Source: Halomonas citrativorans
Lineage (GTDB): Bacteria > Pseudomonadota > Gammaproteobacteria > Pseudomonadales > Halomonadaceae
Assembly: GCF_900163645.1 (NCBI RefSeq)
Contig: NZ_FUKM01000015.1
Coordinates: forward strand, 1-64,000
DNA: 64,000 nt
Direction of reading: 5' to 3'
Shown: positions 36,558-47,590 of the stretch, piece after piece
Layout: each line of letters begins with the position of its first letter
Numbering within the stretch: position 1 is the first letter of the stretch
Translations under genes and position numbers: made by a program
The notes under the pieces: model-generated
What the model saw: the letters and a program-made list of their open reading frames with translations, nothing else
Database searches by the model: none
What the model was told of the DNA's origin: nothing

Positions 36558-37907
36558 CTAGGCAGACTGCTTCTCTAGCCTGGCATAAAAAAAGCCGTCG
36601 TGACGTCCTTGCTCTGGAAATAGCTGGCGCCCTTGGCCGCTTTGGATACCCCAGGCCACATCGCTGGGCGTGGTCACTTTGGCATCGGGCGTGCGCGCCA
36701 GAAATGCCTCGATCTGTTGGGCATTCTCTTCAGGCAGTACCGAGCAGGTGGCGTATAACAGCGTGCCGCCTTCGCGCAGCATGGGCCATAAATTGTCCAG
36801 TAGCTGCTGCTGTAGCTTGGCTAGCTTGCGGATATCCTCTTTACGTCGAAGTGTTTTGATATCCGGATGACGCCTAATGACGCCCGTGCCCGAGCAAGGA
36901 GCGTCAAGCAGAATAGCCTCAAACGGCGTGCCGTTCCACCAATCGCGCTGAGTGGCATCCACATTCTGGAGCGTGGCGGATAGCCCCAATCGGTCTAGCG
37001 TACTTTCTACTCGCGAAAGGCGGTGGTTATCGCTATCCAGGGCGGTCAGTGCAATATCGAACTGCTCCAGCAAGTGAGCCGTTTTACCGCCAGGCGCGCT
37101 GCAGGCATCCAATACTTGTGCGCCGGGGCGAGGTGCCAAGGCAGGGCCAAGTAGCGCAGCACACAGTTGGGCTGCTTCATCCTGTACGCTAACGTGGCCC
37201 TCGGAAAATCCGGGTAGCAGCGTGACATCGCAGGGCGTGTTAAGGGTAATGCCATCCGGCGAGTGGATGCAGAGCTCACCGCTTAATCCTTGTTCGGTCA
37301 GCCGTTCTATATAGGCTTCACGGTCATTGTGGTGTTGATTTACGCGCAGCGTCATGGGGCCAGGCTGATTATTTTCTTCAACAATTGCACGCCACTGCTC
37401 CGGCCAGGCGTTGCGTAGTACGTCCAGCAGCCAACGGGGGTGGGCCAGCGCAATACTCTCATCCTTATCAACGGCGGCCTGGAGTTCATCCGACTCGCGC
37501 TGTAGACGACGCAGGCAGCCATTCAGTACGCGGGTCGCCCACTCTTTACCCAACAAACGCGCGGCACCGGCGGTTTCGCCGACGGCTGCGTGGGCGGGAA
37601 TACGCATATACAACAACTGATAAATACCCAGCAGCAGCAGGGCGTGAATATCACTGTCACGCTTTTTAAAGGGCTGTTTTAGGAGGCTGTTAGCCAGCGC
37701 TTCCAAACGTGGAAGCTGACGGCAGGTGCCAAAGCAGAGCTCTTTTAAAAGGCCTCGGTCGCGGGCAACGACACTGTTCTCATCCAACGCGGCCAGTGAG
37801 CCTTGCTGAGAGATGACCGGCGCTAATGCACGGGCGGCGGCGGCGCGAACGTCCTGGCCGCTATTGCCTGAAGCGCGCTTACCGGGGTGTGAACGTTGCT
37901 GACTCAT
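36558..37907 (-). CDS. rsmB: 16S rRNA (cytosine(967)-C(5))-methyltransferase
   Basis: RsmB methylates C967 of 16S rRNA. The 449-residue protein has an N-terminal NusB-like RNA-binding domain (about 25-150, with [20 protein letters not shown]) and a C-terminal SAM domain. The SAM domain carries [35 protein letters not shown] and the catalytic [19 protein letters not shown] with its cysteine. Its start overlaps the fmt stop by four bases, the conserved def-fmt-rsmB order. Confidence 0.95.
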   Translation of the reverse strand: MSQQRSHPGKRASGNSGQDVRAAAARALAPVISQQGSLAALDENSVVARDRGLLKELCFGTCRQLPRLEALANSLLKQPFKKRDSDIHALLLLGIYQLLYMRIPAHAAVGETAGAARLLGKEWATRVLNGCLRRLQRESDELQAAVDKDESIALAHPRWLLDVLRNAWPEQWRAIVEENNQPGPMTLRVNQHHNDREAYIERLTEQGLSGELCIHSPDGITLNTPCDVTLLPGFSEGHVSVQDEAAQLCAALLGPALAPRPGAQVLDACSAPGGKTAHLLEQFDIALTALDSDNHRLSRVESTLDRLGLSATLQNVDATQRDWWNGTPFEAILLDAPCSGTGVIRRHPDIKTLRRKEDIRKLAKLQQQLLDNLWPMLREGGTLLYATCSVLPEENAQQIEAFLARTPDAKVTTPSDVAWGIQSGQGRQLFPEQGRHDGFFYARLEKQSA

Positions 37908-38890
37908 AAAGCGTCTCCTTGCTGGGATTCAGGCTGACCAAGGCGGTTACCGGGTGTCAAACGAGCATGACGGGCGTTGAGTAAATCGCGCACAGCCATG
38001 GCCTTGCCGCCAGGGAGTTGGGCGCTGCTGATACATAAAACCTCGCGGCCTTCAGGGCCACAGGCAATACGCAGATGGTCTTCACCGTTTTCAAGCAGCG
38101 TGCCGGGCGGCGTTGCGCCCTGTTCACCGGCTTGAACGCTTGCCATGAGTAAGCGTAAGCGGTCATCACCCATCTGACACCACGTCACCGGCCAAGGGTT
38201 AAAGGCGCGGATTTTACGCGCAAGGCGTTCTGCAGGCTGAGTGAAGTCCAGCTCGGCCTCTGCTTTGCTGAGCTTGGTGGCGTAGGTAACGCCTTCTTCC
38301 GGCTGGGGTGTTGCACTGGTGTTACCGTTGGCCAGTTTATCCAGCACGCTGGTTAGCGCAGTGGCGCCTTGAAGCGCCAAGCGGTCATGCAGGTCGCCAC
38401 CCGTGGTTTGCTCGGTGATCGGGGTGCGTACTTCGTGCAGCATGGCGCCGGTATCAAGCCCTGCATCCATTTGCATGATGGTAACGCCCGAGGCGTCATC
38501 ACCTGCTTCAATCGCGCGCTGAATCGGGGCGGCACCGCGCCAGCGGGGTAGCAGTGAGGCGTGGACGTTAATGCACCCCAGGCGCGGCGTGTCCAATACT
38601 GCCTGAGGCAGCAATAAACCGTACGCCACGACCACCATAATATCGGCGTTTAAGGCGCCAAGCTCAGCTTGAGCGGCCGGGTCTTTTAGCGTTTGTGGCT
38701 GGTAGACCGGAAGCGCATGCTCAAGAGCAAGCTTTTTAACGGGGCTTGGCGTGAGTTTGCGACCACGACCTGCCGGGCGGTCGGGTTGGGTATAAACCGC
38801 CACTACCTTATGTTTGCTGGCCAGTAGGGCCGCAAGGCTTGAGGCAGCGAAATCAGGCGTGCCAGCAAAAACAACGCGCAACTGTGACAT
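37904..38890 (-). CDS. fmt: Methionyl-tRNA formyltransferase
   Basis: Fmt formylates the initiator Met-tRNA with 10-formyltetrahydrofolate. The 328-residue length is normal. The sequence begins [20 protein letters not shown] and contains [29 protein letters not shown], the catalytic block [21 protein letters not shown], and [11 protein letters not shown] chose ATG 38890 for its match to the family start; an in-frame start at 38965 would run through a large hairpin. It precedes rsmB with a four-base overlap and follows def after 190 bases that contain that hairpin. Confidence 0.96.
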   Translation of the reverse strand: MSQLRVVFAGTPDFAASSLAALLASKHKVVAVYTQPDRPAGRGRKLTPSPVKKLALEHALPVYQPQTLKDPAAQAELGALNADIMVVVAYGLLLPQAVLDTPRLGCINVHASLLPRWRGAAPIQRAIEAGDDASGVTIMQMDAGLDTGAMLHEVRTPITEQTTGGDLHDRLALQGATALTSVLDKLANGNTSATPQPEEGVTYATKLSKAEAELDFTQPAERLARKIRAFNPWPVTWCQMGDDRLRLLMASVQAGEQGATPPGTLLENGEDHLRIACGPEGREVLCISSAQLPGGKAMAVRDLLNARHARLTPGNRLGQPESQQGDAL

Positions 38891-38941
38891 GACAACAGGT
38901 ACCTGGTAACAGGAGAAATGAGAAAGCCTGGGGCAACAATA

Positions 38942-39008
38942 AAGGCCGAGAAGCAGGGTATACAACGGCTGTTGTACCGTTGTATGGAGTACCAGGCTTC
39001 TCGGCCTT
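38942..39008 (-). terminator. Long two-tier hairpin between def and fmt
   Basis: AAGGCCGAGAAGC (38942-38954) pairs perfectly with GCTTCTCGGCCTT (38996-39008), and inside it ATACAACGG (38960-38968) pairs with CCGTTGTAT (38977-38985). On the minus strand the structure is followed by TATTGTTGC, a weak U-rich tract. It lies 51 bases before the fmt start and could be a partial terminator, an attenuator or an RNase III site. Confidence 0.55.
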
Positions 39009-39080
39009 AAGCGTTTTAAATACGCTCACTTACAAAACTTCTACAAAAACCGAAGTAAACTGTGCTAAAACGGATGGCTG

Positions 39081-39596
39081 TTAAGCGTCGTCTTGCATCA
39101 GCTTATGACGTTTCTGCATTTTTTTCATGATGCGGTCGCGCTTTAGCGGCGAAAGATAATCAACAAACAGTACACCTTCAAGATGGTCGTACTCGTGTTG
39201 AATGCAGTGCGCCAGCAGGCCGTCGGCCTCAAGCTCATACGCCTCGCCGTTACGGTCAAGCGCGTTGAGTTTTACCGTCAGGTAGCGCGGCACTTCCGCG
39301 TAGTACTCGGGAATCGACAAGCAGCCTTCAGAAAGCGGCTCTTTGTCTTCGCCGACTGGCGTATAACGAGGGTTGATCAGTACCAGCGGCTGCGAGTTAT
39401 CTTCGCTTACGTCCATGACGACGACACGACGATGGACATCAATTTGGGTGGCCGCAAGGCCAATGCCACGAGCGTCGTACATGGTCTCTAACATATCGTC
39501 GACAAGCTGGCGGACCTCGTCGTCAACGGTTTCCACCGGTACCGCCTTGGTGCGCAGGCGCTCATCGGGGAATTCGAGAATAGGAAGTTTGGCCAT
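39081..39596 (-). CDS. def: Peptide deformylase
   Basis: Def removes the formyl group from nascent proteins. The 171-residue enzyme has the three metal-site motifs of class I bacterial deformylases: GIGLAATQ (near 45), [13 protein letters not shown] with the cysteine ligand, and [11 protein letters not shown] with the HExxH histidines. I begin at ATG 39596 ([14 protein letters not shown]), the usual start; an in-frame ATG five codons earlier is possible. It lies upstream of fmt and rsmB and divergent from the TsaP-like gene, as in many gammaproteobacteria. Confidence 0.96.
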   Translation of the reverse strand: MAKLPILEFPDERLRTKAVPVETVDDEVRQLVDDMLETMYDARGIGLAATQIDVHRRVVVMDVSEDNSQPLVLINPRYTPVGEDKEPLSEGCLSIPEYYAEVPRYLTVKLNALDRNGEAYELEADGLLAHCIQHEYDHLEGVLFVDYLSPLKRDRIMKKMQKRHKLMQDDA

Positions 39597-39725
39597 GGGG
39601 ATTACCGTCATCGTTAAGCTAAATCTTGGATAATCAGGCCGAATCGCGGCGGCCTGGTTCTTTGCTAATCACCACTATATCACGCTGGCAGCGCTCCTGG
39701 GCATCAGCACATGCGGTGAAGCACC

Positions 39726-40691
39726 ATGAAAATGATCGAAACATCCTTCACGGAGTACGGGATAGTGCTAGCCAACTTTATGCGCCGCGCAGCAAGACAA
39801 AACGCGCTTTGCGACTTGCTCAAGAGGGTAGTGAACCTGCTGCCTGGGCTGTTAATAAGCCTTCACGCCGTTGGCGCTGAAACGCTGCCGGTGGTGACGC
39901 TTTCTCCCCAAATACGCACCTTGCCAATGCCCGATGGACCGCTAGACGCGAAGGTAAGTGAACTTGGCGCGCTCTCGCTTGAAAGCCTTAACGCTTTTTG
40001 GCGTGAACACCGAGTAATAGAACCCGGAGTGCGCCAGCCTGAGATGGCCTATGTGTTGGCCGGCGAGCACCAGCGGTTGATCAACGGTGCAGGCGACAGA
40101 ATTTATGCCCGTGGCGCTATGCCGAGCAACGTAACGAATAGAGCAACGAGTAATGCGCTAGGCCCTGCCACATTCGGTATTTATCGTCAGACACAGACCT
40201 ATACCGCTGACGATGGCGCGGTGTTGGGGCAGGCGTTAAGTCACATCGGCGAAGCTCGTCTTGTACGCAGTGAGGGCGATATTGCCCTGCTGGAAGTACT
40301 CAGCGCTCATCAAGAGGTGCGTAGTAACGATCTTATTCTTGCCCTGGAACCCGATGCGCCTCGAACGGCGCTTCAACCCCACCTGCCGCGCAATGCAATA
40401 AACGGTCGTATTCTCGCCGTGCCCGGCGGCGTACGTTTTATAGGTGCCTTGCGTATCATTGCTTTGGATGTAGGCGCGCAAGACGGCCTGGAGCCAGGGC
40501 ATCTGCTTCAAGTGAATTCGCCGAGCGAAACCGTTTTCGACGCGCGTCGCCAGGTAGTAACGCCGTTGCCACCGACCCCAGCGGGCTGGGCAATGGTAGT
40601 GAAGCCTTACCAGCAGGTGAGCTATGCGCTGGTGATGCAAGCTTCCAGCATGCTGGAAGTGGGTGATCGTGTGGTGACTCCGGATTTATAA
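39726..40691 (+). CDS. TsaP/YgaU-like protein of the def-dprA locus, LysM domain absent
   Basis: Between def and dprA, gammaproteobacteria commonly carry a protein with an N-terminal LysM peptidoglycan-binding domain and a C-terminal FlgT_C-like domain (related to the pilus secretin partner TsaP). This 321-residue protein matches the later part: LSPQIRTLPM, a hinge ending VLAGEHQRLINGAGDRIYARG, TFGIYRQTQTYTADDGAVLG and QDGLEPGHLLQV. The GDTLWDIA and NPQI...YPGD LysM sequence that should come before is missing. Instead there is a 50-residue N-terminus with a hydrophobic stretch (VNLLPGLLISLHAVGAE), possibly a signal peptide. GGTGA precedes ATG 39726; later starts (39780, GTG 39831) are possible. 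Confidence 0.65.
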   Translation: MKMIETSFTEYGIVLANFMRRAARQNALCDLLKRVVNLLPGLLISLHAVGAETLPVVTLSPQIRTLPMPDGPLDAKVSELGALSLESLNAFWREHRVIEPGVRQPEMAYVLAGEHQRLINGAGDRIYARGAMPSNVTNRATSNALGPATFGIYRQTQTYTADDGAVLGQALSHIGEARLVRSEGDIALLEVLSAHQEVRSNDLILALEPDAPRTALQPHLPRNAINGRILAVPGGVRFIGALRIIALDVGAQDGLEPGHLLQVNSPSETVFDARRQVVTPLPPTPAGWAMVVKPYQQVSYALVMQASSMLEVGDRVVTPDL

Positions 40692-40730
40692 CGGAATTGG
40701 GATATTCAGCATGCACGTTGAGGAGCGTCG

Positions 40731-41846
40731 ATGAATACCAGTGAGTGGTTAGTGGTCAACGCCTTGCCGGGCATGGGCGCACTGCGCATTACCCAGATGG
40801 TGGCACGCCAGCCGCGCTGGCCAGAAGGCTGGCTGGCGACACTGCCCGCTAACGCCGCCAGTGCCTTACGGCTGTGGCTTGAACACCCCGAGCGCAGCCC
40901 GCTTCAGCGATGCGTAGACGACGCGCGGGCATGGCAGCAGAGCGGGCCAGCGCGGCATATTCTGCATCGCCACCACCCGGCCTGGCCTGAGCTGCTCAAC
41001 GAGCTACCGGACCCGCCCGCCATTCTTTGGGCCCAAGGGGATTTACAGGCGCTTGAAGGGCCAAGGATTGCCATGGTGGGAACACGCAAACCCACCTCGG
41101 AAGGTAACGCCAATGCCCAAGGCTTTGCGCGGGAACTTGCTCGCCGAGGCTGGTGTGTGGTCAGCGGTATGGCGCTGGGCATTGATGGTATCGCTCAGCG
41201 TGCTGCACTGAGTGCCGGTGGAAGCAGCATTGCGGTGTTAGGCTGCGGCGTGGATGTTATTTACCCGGCTCAACATCGCGACCTGCATGAGCAACTGAGC
41301 TGTGCGCCTGGCGGGCTATTGTTGTCAGAGCATCCTCCGGGCACCAAGGCACGTCCCGCGTTCTTCCCGCGGCGCAACCGGATTGTGACCGGGCTTTCAT
41401 TGGGTACGTTAGTGATTGAGGCCACCGAGAAAAGCGGCTCGTTGGTCAGTGCCCGCTTGGCCCTGGAGCAGAACAAGGAGCTTTTTGCCCTGCCAGGGTC
41501 TTTGCACAATGTTCAGGCTCAAGGCTGCCTGCACTTGTTGCGTAATGGAGCAACGCTGGTGCGCCATGTCGACGATATGCTTGAAGAGTTGCAGCAGTGG
41601 GCGGGTAGCTTTTTACCAGCGTCAGTGAAGGCTTCGCCTCCCCCTTTAGGGCCAATGGCGCCACTAAGCGAGCCACTGCCTGATGAGCTGCTTAACGTTT
41701 TATCGGCAACGCCGGTGCCGCTTGATTCACTGGTTCAGCATACCGGGGAGTCTGTCAGCAACTGCCAGCAGCGGTTATTGATGCTGGAGCTTGATGGATG
41801 GGTCGCTCAGCAGGTGGGAGGTTGGGTGCGCTTACCCAGGCCATGA
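40731..41846 (+). CDS. dprA: DNA-processing protein DprA (Smf)
   Basis: DprA binds incoming single-stranded DNA during natural transformation and loads RecA. The 371-residue protein has the Rossmann-like core: IAMVGTRKPTSEGNANAQGF near residue 110, WCVVSGMALGIDGIAQRAAL, IAVLGCGVDVIYPAQH, LLLSEHPPGTKARPAFFPRRNRI and FALPGSLHN. A C-terminal winged-helix domain (ELLNVLSATPVPLDSLVQHTG onward) is present. GAGG lies upstream of ATG 40731. It is followed by tsaC, hemF and aroE, the conserved gammaproteobacterial order. Confidence 0.95.
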   Translation: MNTSEWLVVNALPGMGALRITQMVARQPRWPEGWLATLPANAASALRLWLEHPERSPLQRCVDDARAWQQSGPARHILHRHHPAWPELLNELPDPPAILWAQGDLQALEGPRIAMVGTRKPTSEGNANAQGFARELARRGWCVVSGMALGIDGIAQRAALSAGGSSIAVLGCGVDVIYPAQHRDLHEQLSCAPGGLLLSEHPPGTKARPAFFPRRNRIVTGLSLGTLVIEATEKSGSLVSARLALEQNKELFALPGSLHNVQAQGCLHLLRNGATLVRHVDDMLEELQQWAGSFLPASVKASPPPLGPMAPLSEPLPDELLNVLSATPVPLDSLVQHTGESVSNCQQRLLMLELDGWVAQQVGGWVRLPRP

Positions 41847-41897
41847 TAGGATGTGAGCATTCTCTTATCGCTAATTGCTTGTAGAGCAGGAGCGCCA

Positions 41898-42455
41898 ATG
41901 AAGCCGGCTGTCGACCTCGAAGTTGCCATTAATGCACTGCATGCTGGCGGTGTTATTGCATGCCCCACCGAAGCCGTGTGGGGGCTTAGCTGTGACCCGG
42001 ATAATGACGAAGCGCTTACCCGGTTAATGCGCATGAAAGAGCGCGACCCTTCCAAAGGCATTATTTTGGTGGCGGCCAGTATCCAGCAGTTTCAGCCCTG
42101 GCTAAACCAATTGCCGTTTGAACTGCATGCTCCACTTGCGGCCAGTTGGCCTGGCCCTAACACTTGGCTGGTGCCGGATAACGGTCGCAGCCATGCGCTG
42201 GTTCGCGGTGCTCATCAACGCGTGGCATTACGAGTGACCGACCATCCCTTAATGAAAGCGTTATGTGAAGCGTTTGGCGGGCCACTGGTGTCGACATCGG
42301 CCAATCGAGCGGGTGAGGCACCTGCCATGAGCGATGAAGAAGTAGTCACTATTTTTGGGCAGGAAGTCGCCGCGATAGTAGCGGGCGAGCTGGGCGGGAA
42401 TCCACGACCCAGCACCATTCGTGATTTAGTCAGTGGCCAGGTAATGCGCGCTTAA
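41898..42455 (+). CDS. tsaC: Threonylcarbamoyl-AMP synthase
   Basis: TsaC makes threonylcarbamoyl-AMP from threonine, bicarbonate and ATP, the first step of t6A formation on tRNAs that read ANN codons. The 185-residue YrdC-fold protein has GGVIACPTEAVWGLSCDPDN near the start, MKERDPSKGIILVAAS, SWPGPNTWLVPD, VALRVTDHP and LVSTSANRAGEAPA, matching the short TsaC type without a Sua5 tail. ATG 41898 has AGGAGCG upstream; an in-frame start at 41853 lacks a site. It lies 51 bases after dprA. Confidence 0.95.
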   Translation: MKPAVDLEVAINALHAGGVIACPTEAVWGLSCDPDNDEALTRLMRMKERDPSKGIILVAASIQQFQPWLNQLPFELHAPLAASWPGPNTWLVPDNGRSHALVRGAHQRVALRVTDHPLMKALCEAFGGPLVSTSANRAGEAPAMSDEEVVTIFGQEVAAIVAGELGGNPRPSTIRDLVSGQVMRA

Positions 42456-42531
42456 ATAGGTAAGTAAACGGCTTAAGTGCCAAGTGCTTAAATGCATTAT
42501 GGTTAAGATTACTTTGTAATAAGAATTTTGA

Positions 42532-43467
<936 letters not shown>

Positions 43468-43513
43468 ACATCGTGATCTACAGAAATATAAAACAGAGTA
43501 CAGGAACGAGTTG

Positions 43514-44335
43514 ATGAGTGACCTTTACTGCGTATTGGGTAATCCCATTGAGCACTCAAAATCACCCCTCATTCATAACGAATTTGCCCTGCAAACACAG
43601 CAAAAAATTGAATACACAGCACAACGGGCACCGTTGGATGGCTTTACCGATGCCTGGCGCGCATTCGTTGATAAAGGCGGGCGGGGGGCCAACGTTACCG
43701 TACCCTTTAAGGAAGAGGCGTTTGCGCTCTGCGATACCCTGAGCAGGCGTGCCCAGCGGGCTGGCGCGGTGAATACGCTGATAGCCGGAGGTAACGGTCT
43801 TACTTACGGCGATAATACCGATGGCGTTGGCTTGTTACGCGACCTTGCATATAACCGTGTAGCGCTTGCCGATAAGCGGATCCTGGTGGTGGGCGCTGGT
43901 GGGGCCGTGCGGGGAATTTTAGAGCCGTTACTCGCACAAAAGCCTGGCGAGGTGGTGGTCGTTAACCGAACGGCTGAAAAAGCTCAACAGTTGGCCGACG
44001 ATTTTTCTGATTTGGGCGAGATCCATGGCGGAGGGTTTAAGGCAGCTAAAGGCCCTTTTAGTGTCGTGATCAACGGAACCAGTGCCAGCCTAACGGGCGA
44101 TTTACCTCCTCTGCCGGGCAATCTATTTGCAAAAGATGCCTGGGCCTACGACATGATGTATGGCGCTACGCAAACGGTCTTCTTGAAGTGGGCAGGAACG
44201 CATGGTGCCCAGCGGTTGGATGGCTTGGGAATGCTGGTAGAGCAGGCCGCCGAAGCATTTTATCTATGGCGAAATGTACGCCCCGAGACGACCCAGGTAC
44301 GCCAGATGCTGCGCAGAATGCTCAACGCGGGTTAG
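43514..44335 (+). CDS. aroE: Shikimate dehydrogenase
   Basis: AroE reduces 3-dehydroshikimate to shikimate with NADPH in aromatic amino acid synthesis. The 273-residue protein begins [18 protein letters not shown], the shikimate-binding segment. It carries the catalytic lysine in [24 protein letters not shown], and the NADP-binding [16 protein letters not shown] followed by [14 protein letters not shown] chose ATG 43514 because it gives the family N-terminus; an in-frame start at 43418 would overlap hemF. A strong terminator follows 23 bases after the stop. Confidence 0.97.
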   Translation: MSDLYCVLGNPIEHSKSPLIHNEFALQTQQKIEYTAQRAPLDGFTDAWRAFVDKGGRGANVTVPFKEEAFALCDTLSRRAQRAGAVNTLIAGGNGLTYGDNTDGVGLLRDLAYNRVALADKRILVVGAGGAVRGILEPLLAQKPGEVVVVNRTAEKAQQLADDFSDLGEIHGGGFKAAKGPFSVVINGTSASLTGDLPPLPGNLFAKDAWAYDMMYGATQTVFLKWAGTHGAQRLDGLGMLVEQAAEAFYLWRNVRPETTQVRQMLRRMLNAG

Positions 44336-44358
44336 CCGCTTGCATGTGTTCATCAAAA

Positions 44359-44384
44359 AAAGGGCCGAGATGGCTCGGCCCTTT
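44359..44384. terminator. Bidirectional terminator between aroE and the M48 protease gene
   Basis: AAAGGGCCGAG, loop ATGG, CTCGGCCCTTT is an 11-bp perfect stem between two convergent genes. On the minus strand a run of seven T follows, making it strong in that direction; on the plus strand TTTATCGTT follows. Confidence 0.9.
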
Positions 44385-44408
44385 ATCGTTAAAAATTACA
44401 GCAAAGGG

Positions 44409-45212
44409 TTACGGGCGCTGGCAGTTAGGCGTGTGCCCGCTGCTGCGCGCCTGCTCGTAGGTGGCAAGCGCTCTATCCATATTGGCTTGTAGGCCCTCAA
44501 TGCGCTGCCCCTGGCTTGGGTGCGTCGACATCCAGGCCGGTGGCGCGCCACCACCCGAGGCGGCCTGCATGTTTTCCCAGAGCGTAACGCTTTGACGCGG
44601 GTCAAAGCCTGCCTGCGCCATCAGGTCCAGGCCAATCACATCCGCTTCGCTTTCATGGCTACGTGAGAACGGCAAGGCAATGCCGTATTGCGCGCCCATG
44701 CCCAGCACGCCCATCAGCTGTTGTCCGCCAGGGGTTTGCATACCCGATGCGCTGGAAATAACCGAAAGCCCTAGCGACGTGGCGTTTTCGGTCGATGCCC
44801 GCTCATTGGCGTGGCGGGCAAGTACGTGACCAATTTCATGGCCTACCACGGAGGCCAGTTGATCCTGGTTGGTGGCAATAGTCAGCATGCCGGTATTGAC
44901 CCCCATATAACCGCCAGGCAGCGCGAAGGCGTTGGGCTGTTCGGCTTCAAATACCCGGATTTGCCAGTCAAGATTACGCTGTTCAGTCGGTAATACATCC
45001 ACGATGGCAGTGGTGATGCACTGCACATAGCGGTGGCTTGCCTGGCCTGCGGTAGGAATATCCTGCTGGTACTGGGCGAATGCCTGCTGGCCCATCTCGT
45101 TAAGCTGGTCATCGGAAAGCAGCAATAATTGCGAGCGTCCGGTAGGGGACGTTGAGCAGGCCGCTAAAGAAGCGCATAGCGCAGTAACAGCAAAGGGACG
45201 AAGCCAACGCAT
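44409..45212 (-). CDS. M48-family metalloprotease lipoprotein
   Basis: This 267-residue protein has a lipoprotein signal (LCASLAAC, Cys near residue 19) and the zinc motif HEIGH in SVVGHEIGHVLARHANE. A third-ligand region with ESEADVIGLDLMAQAGFDPR follows, as in E. coli LoiP (YggG). Such proteases sit on the periplasmic face of a membrane and take part in envelope protein quality control. SRSHESEADVIG and THPSQGQRIEGLQANM are typical M48 tail segments. It is a single gene with a terminator. The distinction between LoiP, BepA and related types cannot be settled; it lacks the TPR domain of BepA. Confidence 0.9.
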   Translation of the reverse strand: MRWLRPFAVTALCASLAACSTSPTGRSQLLLLSDDQLNEMGQQAFAQYQQDIPTAGQASHRYVQCITTAIVDVLPTEQRNLDWQIRVFEAEQPNAFALPGGYMGVNTGMLTIATNQDQLASVVGHEIGHVLARHANERASTENATSLGLSVISSASGMQTPGGQQLMGVLGMGAQYGIALPFSRSHESEADVIGLDLMAQAGFDPRQSVTLWENMQAASGGGAPPAWMSTHPSQGQRIEGLQANMDRALATYEQARSSGHTPNCQRP

Positions 45213-45394
45213 GAGATGATTTCCTTAAAGATGATTGAGTTCCATGCAAACAAGATAACCACTGTGTAGGGTAAATCAATCCCCTTGTTATCACTTAATG
45301 CACTTGAGACGCTGAACTGAGCCGACGTTTAACCAGATGACTTGACCACGTGGAGCATTGGCTAGCCTCTGTTTCCATGCCTGGCAGAAACAGC

Positions 45395-46009
45395 TTAACG
45401 CTGAGGGGTTAGCTGACCATCTTCACCCACATTAAGGCGAATGGTCGGTGTGAGCAGTCCCGCCGGTAGCGTCATGCCTAAGCCGCGTAGATCGCCCGGC
45501 GTGATCGCAAGCTCACTGCCTGCGGGAAGTTCGCCTTGAGAGGCAAGCTGATGGACCAACTTCAGCATTGGCGCCATTTTTTGGGCATCGGTGCCCAGGA
45601 TATCAAATGCCACCGGTAAGCGTAGATTGGCGGCGTCGCCCGAGGTTAATGAAACATCCTGGGTATACTCCCCTTCTACGGGGTCAACACCTGGCATATC
45701 CAGCGTCCAGTTAAAGCCTGACATGGCTACCGCCGGCATTCCCGCAGGCAGCCCAAGGCCCATCGCGAGCGTTGCCTGAACCGGCAGGCTACCCATGCCC
45801 AGGCTTGAAGCCAGCAGACTGGTCAAGTCACTGGTGTCCAGGCCTGCGTCAATGGAGTAGGGGCCGACACGCACATTCTCCACGCCGAGTGAGGTAATGG
45901 CCAAGCGAAAGGCAAATAGCCCCGTTTGGGGGAGTGCAAGGCAGCCGGTAAGCAGGCTTGCCAAACTCAGCATCACAAGCCAGCGCCAGTGACGAACGGC
46001 ATACAACAT
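45395..46009 (-). CDS. Putative lipoprotein, LEA2-like
   Basis: This 204-residue protein has a hydrophobic signal with a lipobox (SLLTGC, cysteine at about residue 22). The mature part is beta-rich and alternates hydrophobic residues: FRLAITSLGVENVRVGPYSI near the N-terminus and SLTSGDAANLRLPVAFDI later. This resembles the LEA-type 2 fold found in small bacterial lipoproteins linked to desiccation or envelope stress. The resemblance is by pattern, not by a diagnostic motif. ATG 46009 has AGGAGGG six bases upstream, a strong ribosome site, so a longer in-frame start at 46150 is rejected. No operon partner is evident. Confidence 0.55.
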   Translation of the reverse strand: MLYAVRHWRWLVMLSLASLLTGCLALPQTGLFAFRLAITSLGVENVRVGPYSIDAGLDTSDLTSLLASSLGMGSLPVQATLAMGLGLPAGMPAVAMSGFNWTLDMPGVDPVEGEYTQDVSLTSGDAANLRLPVAFDILGTDAQKMAPMLKLVHQLASQGELPAGSELAITPGDLRGLGMTLPAGLLTPTIRLNVGEDGQLTPQR

Positions 46010-46127
46010 AGGGTTCCCTCCTGAGAAGGGTGGTGGCGGCAAGCGCCGGGGAGCATGAGCTAAAAGCGCGGCTATTTGAGGGCCCGCGCTGATTTCTGTC
46101 AAGCAAATTTGTACATGTTCGCCTGAA

Positions 46128-46159
46128 ACAAAAAACGCCTGCTTAAACAAGCAGGCGTT
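46128..46159 (-). terminator. Terminator of the der-side operon
   Basis: AACGCCTGCTT (46134-46144), loop AAAC, AAGCAGGCGTT (46149-46159) makes an 11-bp stem. On the minus strand it is followed by TTTTTTG, 27 bases after the der stop codon. Confidence 0.9.
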
Positions 46160-46186
46160 ATTACTGCGGGATAGCGCATGGAGCGT

Positions 46187-47590
46187 TTAACGACGGCTTT
46201 TCCGCGCATCTTTGGTGCGGGTAAGCTCGCGCTTTTTAGCTTTCTCTTTATCACTGGCCCCGGCCATAGAGTCAAACGGGTTATCGCCTGAGCGGAACTC
46301 AAACCGCATGGGCGTGCCGCGCACCTTCAACACCTTACGGAAAGTATTGATCAGATAGCGGCGATACGCTTCAGGAACCGACGCGGTCTGATTACCGTGC
46401 ACAACGATAATCGGCGGATTGCTGCCGCCCTGGTGGGCCATACGCAGCTTAATACGCCGCCCGTTAACCATCGGGGGCTGGTGCTGGCTGACCGCATCCT
46501 GTAACAGGGTCGTCAACCGGTTGGTCGACCAGTGTGCGTTGGCCGCATTAAATGCCCGCTCAATGGAGGGGTATAAATCACCCACTGCGGTACCGTGCAG
46601 AGCTGAAATAAAGTGCATTTCAGCGTAGTCGGCAAAGCCCAGGCGGCGCTTGATATCGGCACGCATCTTGTCTTTTGCTTCGCTCTCCAGGCCATCCCAC
46701 TTGTTGATCGCCAGTACCAGCGCACGCCCCGTCGTTAGCACGTAATCCAACAGGTGAAGATCCTGCTCAACCAGGCCGCTGCGGGCATCCAGCACCATCA
46801 CCGCCACATGACACTCTTTAATCGCGTCAAGGGTTTTGATAATGGAAAACTTCTCGGCAATCTCGCTCACGTTCTTGCGGCGGCGAATACCGGCGGTGTC
46901 GATCAAAACATACGGCTTGCCGCGACGCTCGAAAGGAATCTCGATAGCATCACGCGTGGTACCGGCTTCATCGAACACCACGACACGGTCTTCACCCAGA
47001 AGGCGGTTGACCAGTGTGGATTTGCCCACGTTGGGGCGACCAATTACCCCAATGCGGATGCCTTTGGAACCGGTATCCGCTGGAATGCTGGGGTCGCGCT
47101 CGGGAAACGGCTCAAGCACGGTATCAATCAGCGTTGAAACGTTACGCCCGTGCGCGGCAGCAATGGCCCAAGGGTCGCCAAGGCCCAGCTTCCAGAAGTC
47201 GGCCATGGCCGAGTGCTCTTCCAGACCATCGGTCTTGTTCACCACCAACCAGGTTTTTTTCTGGTTAACGCGTAGGTGGTTGGCAATCGCTTCATCAGCG
47301 ACGTTAAGTCCGGCACGGGCATCGACCAGGAACAGGACAATATCGGCTTCATCAATCGCGGCAAGCGACTGTTCTGCCATCGCCGCATCAATGCCTTCCT
47401 CATCACCACTGATACCACCGGTATCAATCACCGTATAGGCTTTTCCGCCCAGCATGCCGTTGCCATACTTGCGGTCGCGGGTGAGGCCGGGAAAGTCGGC
47501 CACGAGTGCATCACGCGAACGCGTTAGGCGGTTAAACAATGTCGATTTGCCCACATTGGGGCGACCGACCAAAGCAATGACGGGTGTCAT
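46187..47590 (-). CDS. der: Ribosome biogenesis GTPase Der (EngA)
   Basis: Der is an essential GTPase for 50S subunit maturation. The 467-residue protein contains two G domains in tandem: [12 protein letters not shown] at residues 8-19 with DTGGI and NKTDG, and a second [12 protein letters not shown] near 180 with [10 protein letters not shown] and NKWDG. A C-terminal KH-like domain (to about 440) and a basic tail ending in KDARKSRR follow. The order, number of domains and length are standard. Its ATG overlaps the bamB stop by four bases, and a strong terminator follows the stop. Confidence 0.98.
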   Translation of the reverse strand: MTPVIALVGRPNVGKSTLFNRLTRSRDALVADFPGLTRDRKYGNGMLGGKAYTVIDTGGISGDEEGIDAAMAEQSLAAIDEADIVLFLVDARAGLNVADEAIANHLRVNQKKTWLVVNKTDGLEEHSAMADFWKLGLGDPWAIAAAHGRNVSTLIDTVLEPFPERDPSIPADTGSKGIRIGVIGRPNVGKSTLVNRLLGEDRVVVFDEAGTTRDAIEIPFERRGKPYVLIDTAGIRRRKNVSEIAEKFSIIKTLDAIKECHVAVMVLDARSGLVEQDLHLLDYVLTTGRALVLAINKWDGLESEAKDKMRADIKRRLGFADYAEMHFISALHGTAVGDLYPSIERAFNAANAHWSTNRLTTLLQDAVSQHQPPMVNGRRIKLRMAHQGGSNPPIIVVHGNQTASVPEAYRRYLINTFRKVLKVRGTPMRFEFRSGDNPFDSMAGASDKEKAKKRELTRTKDARKSRR

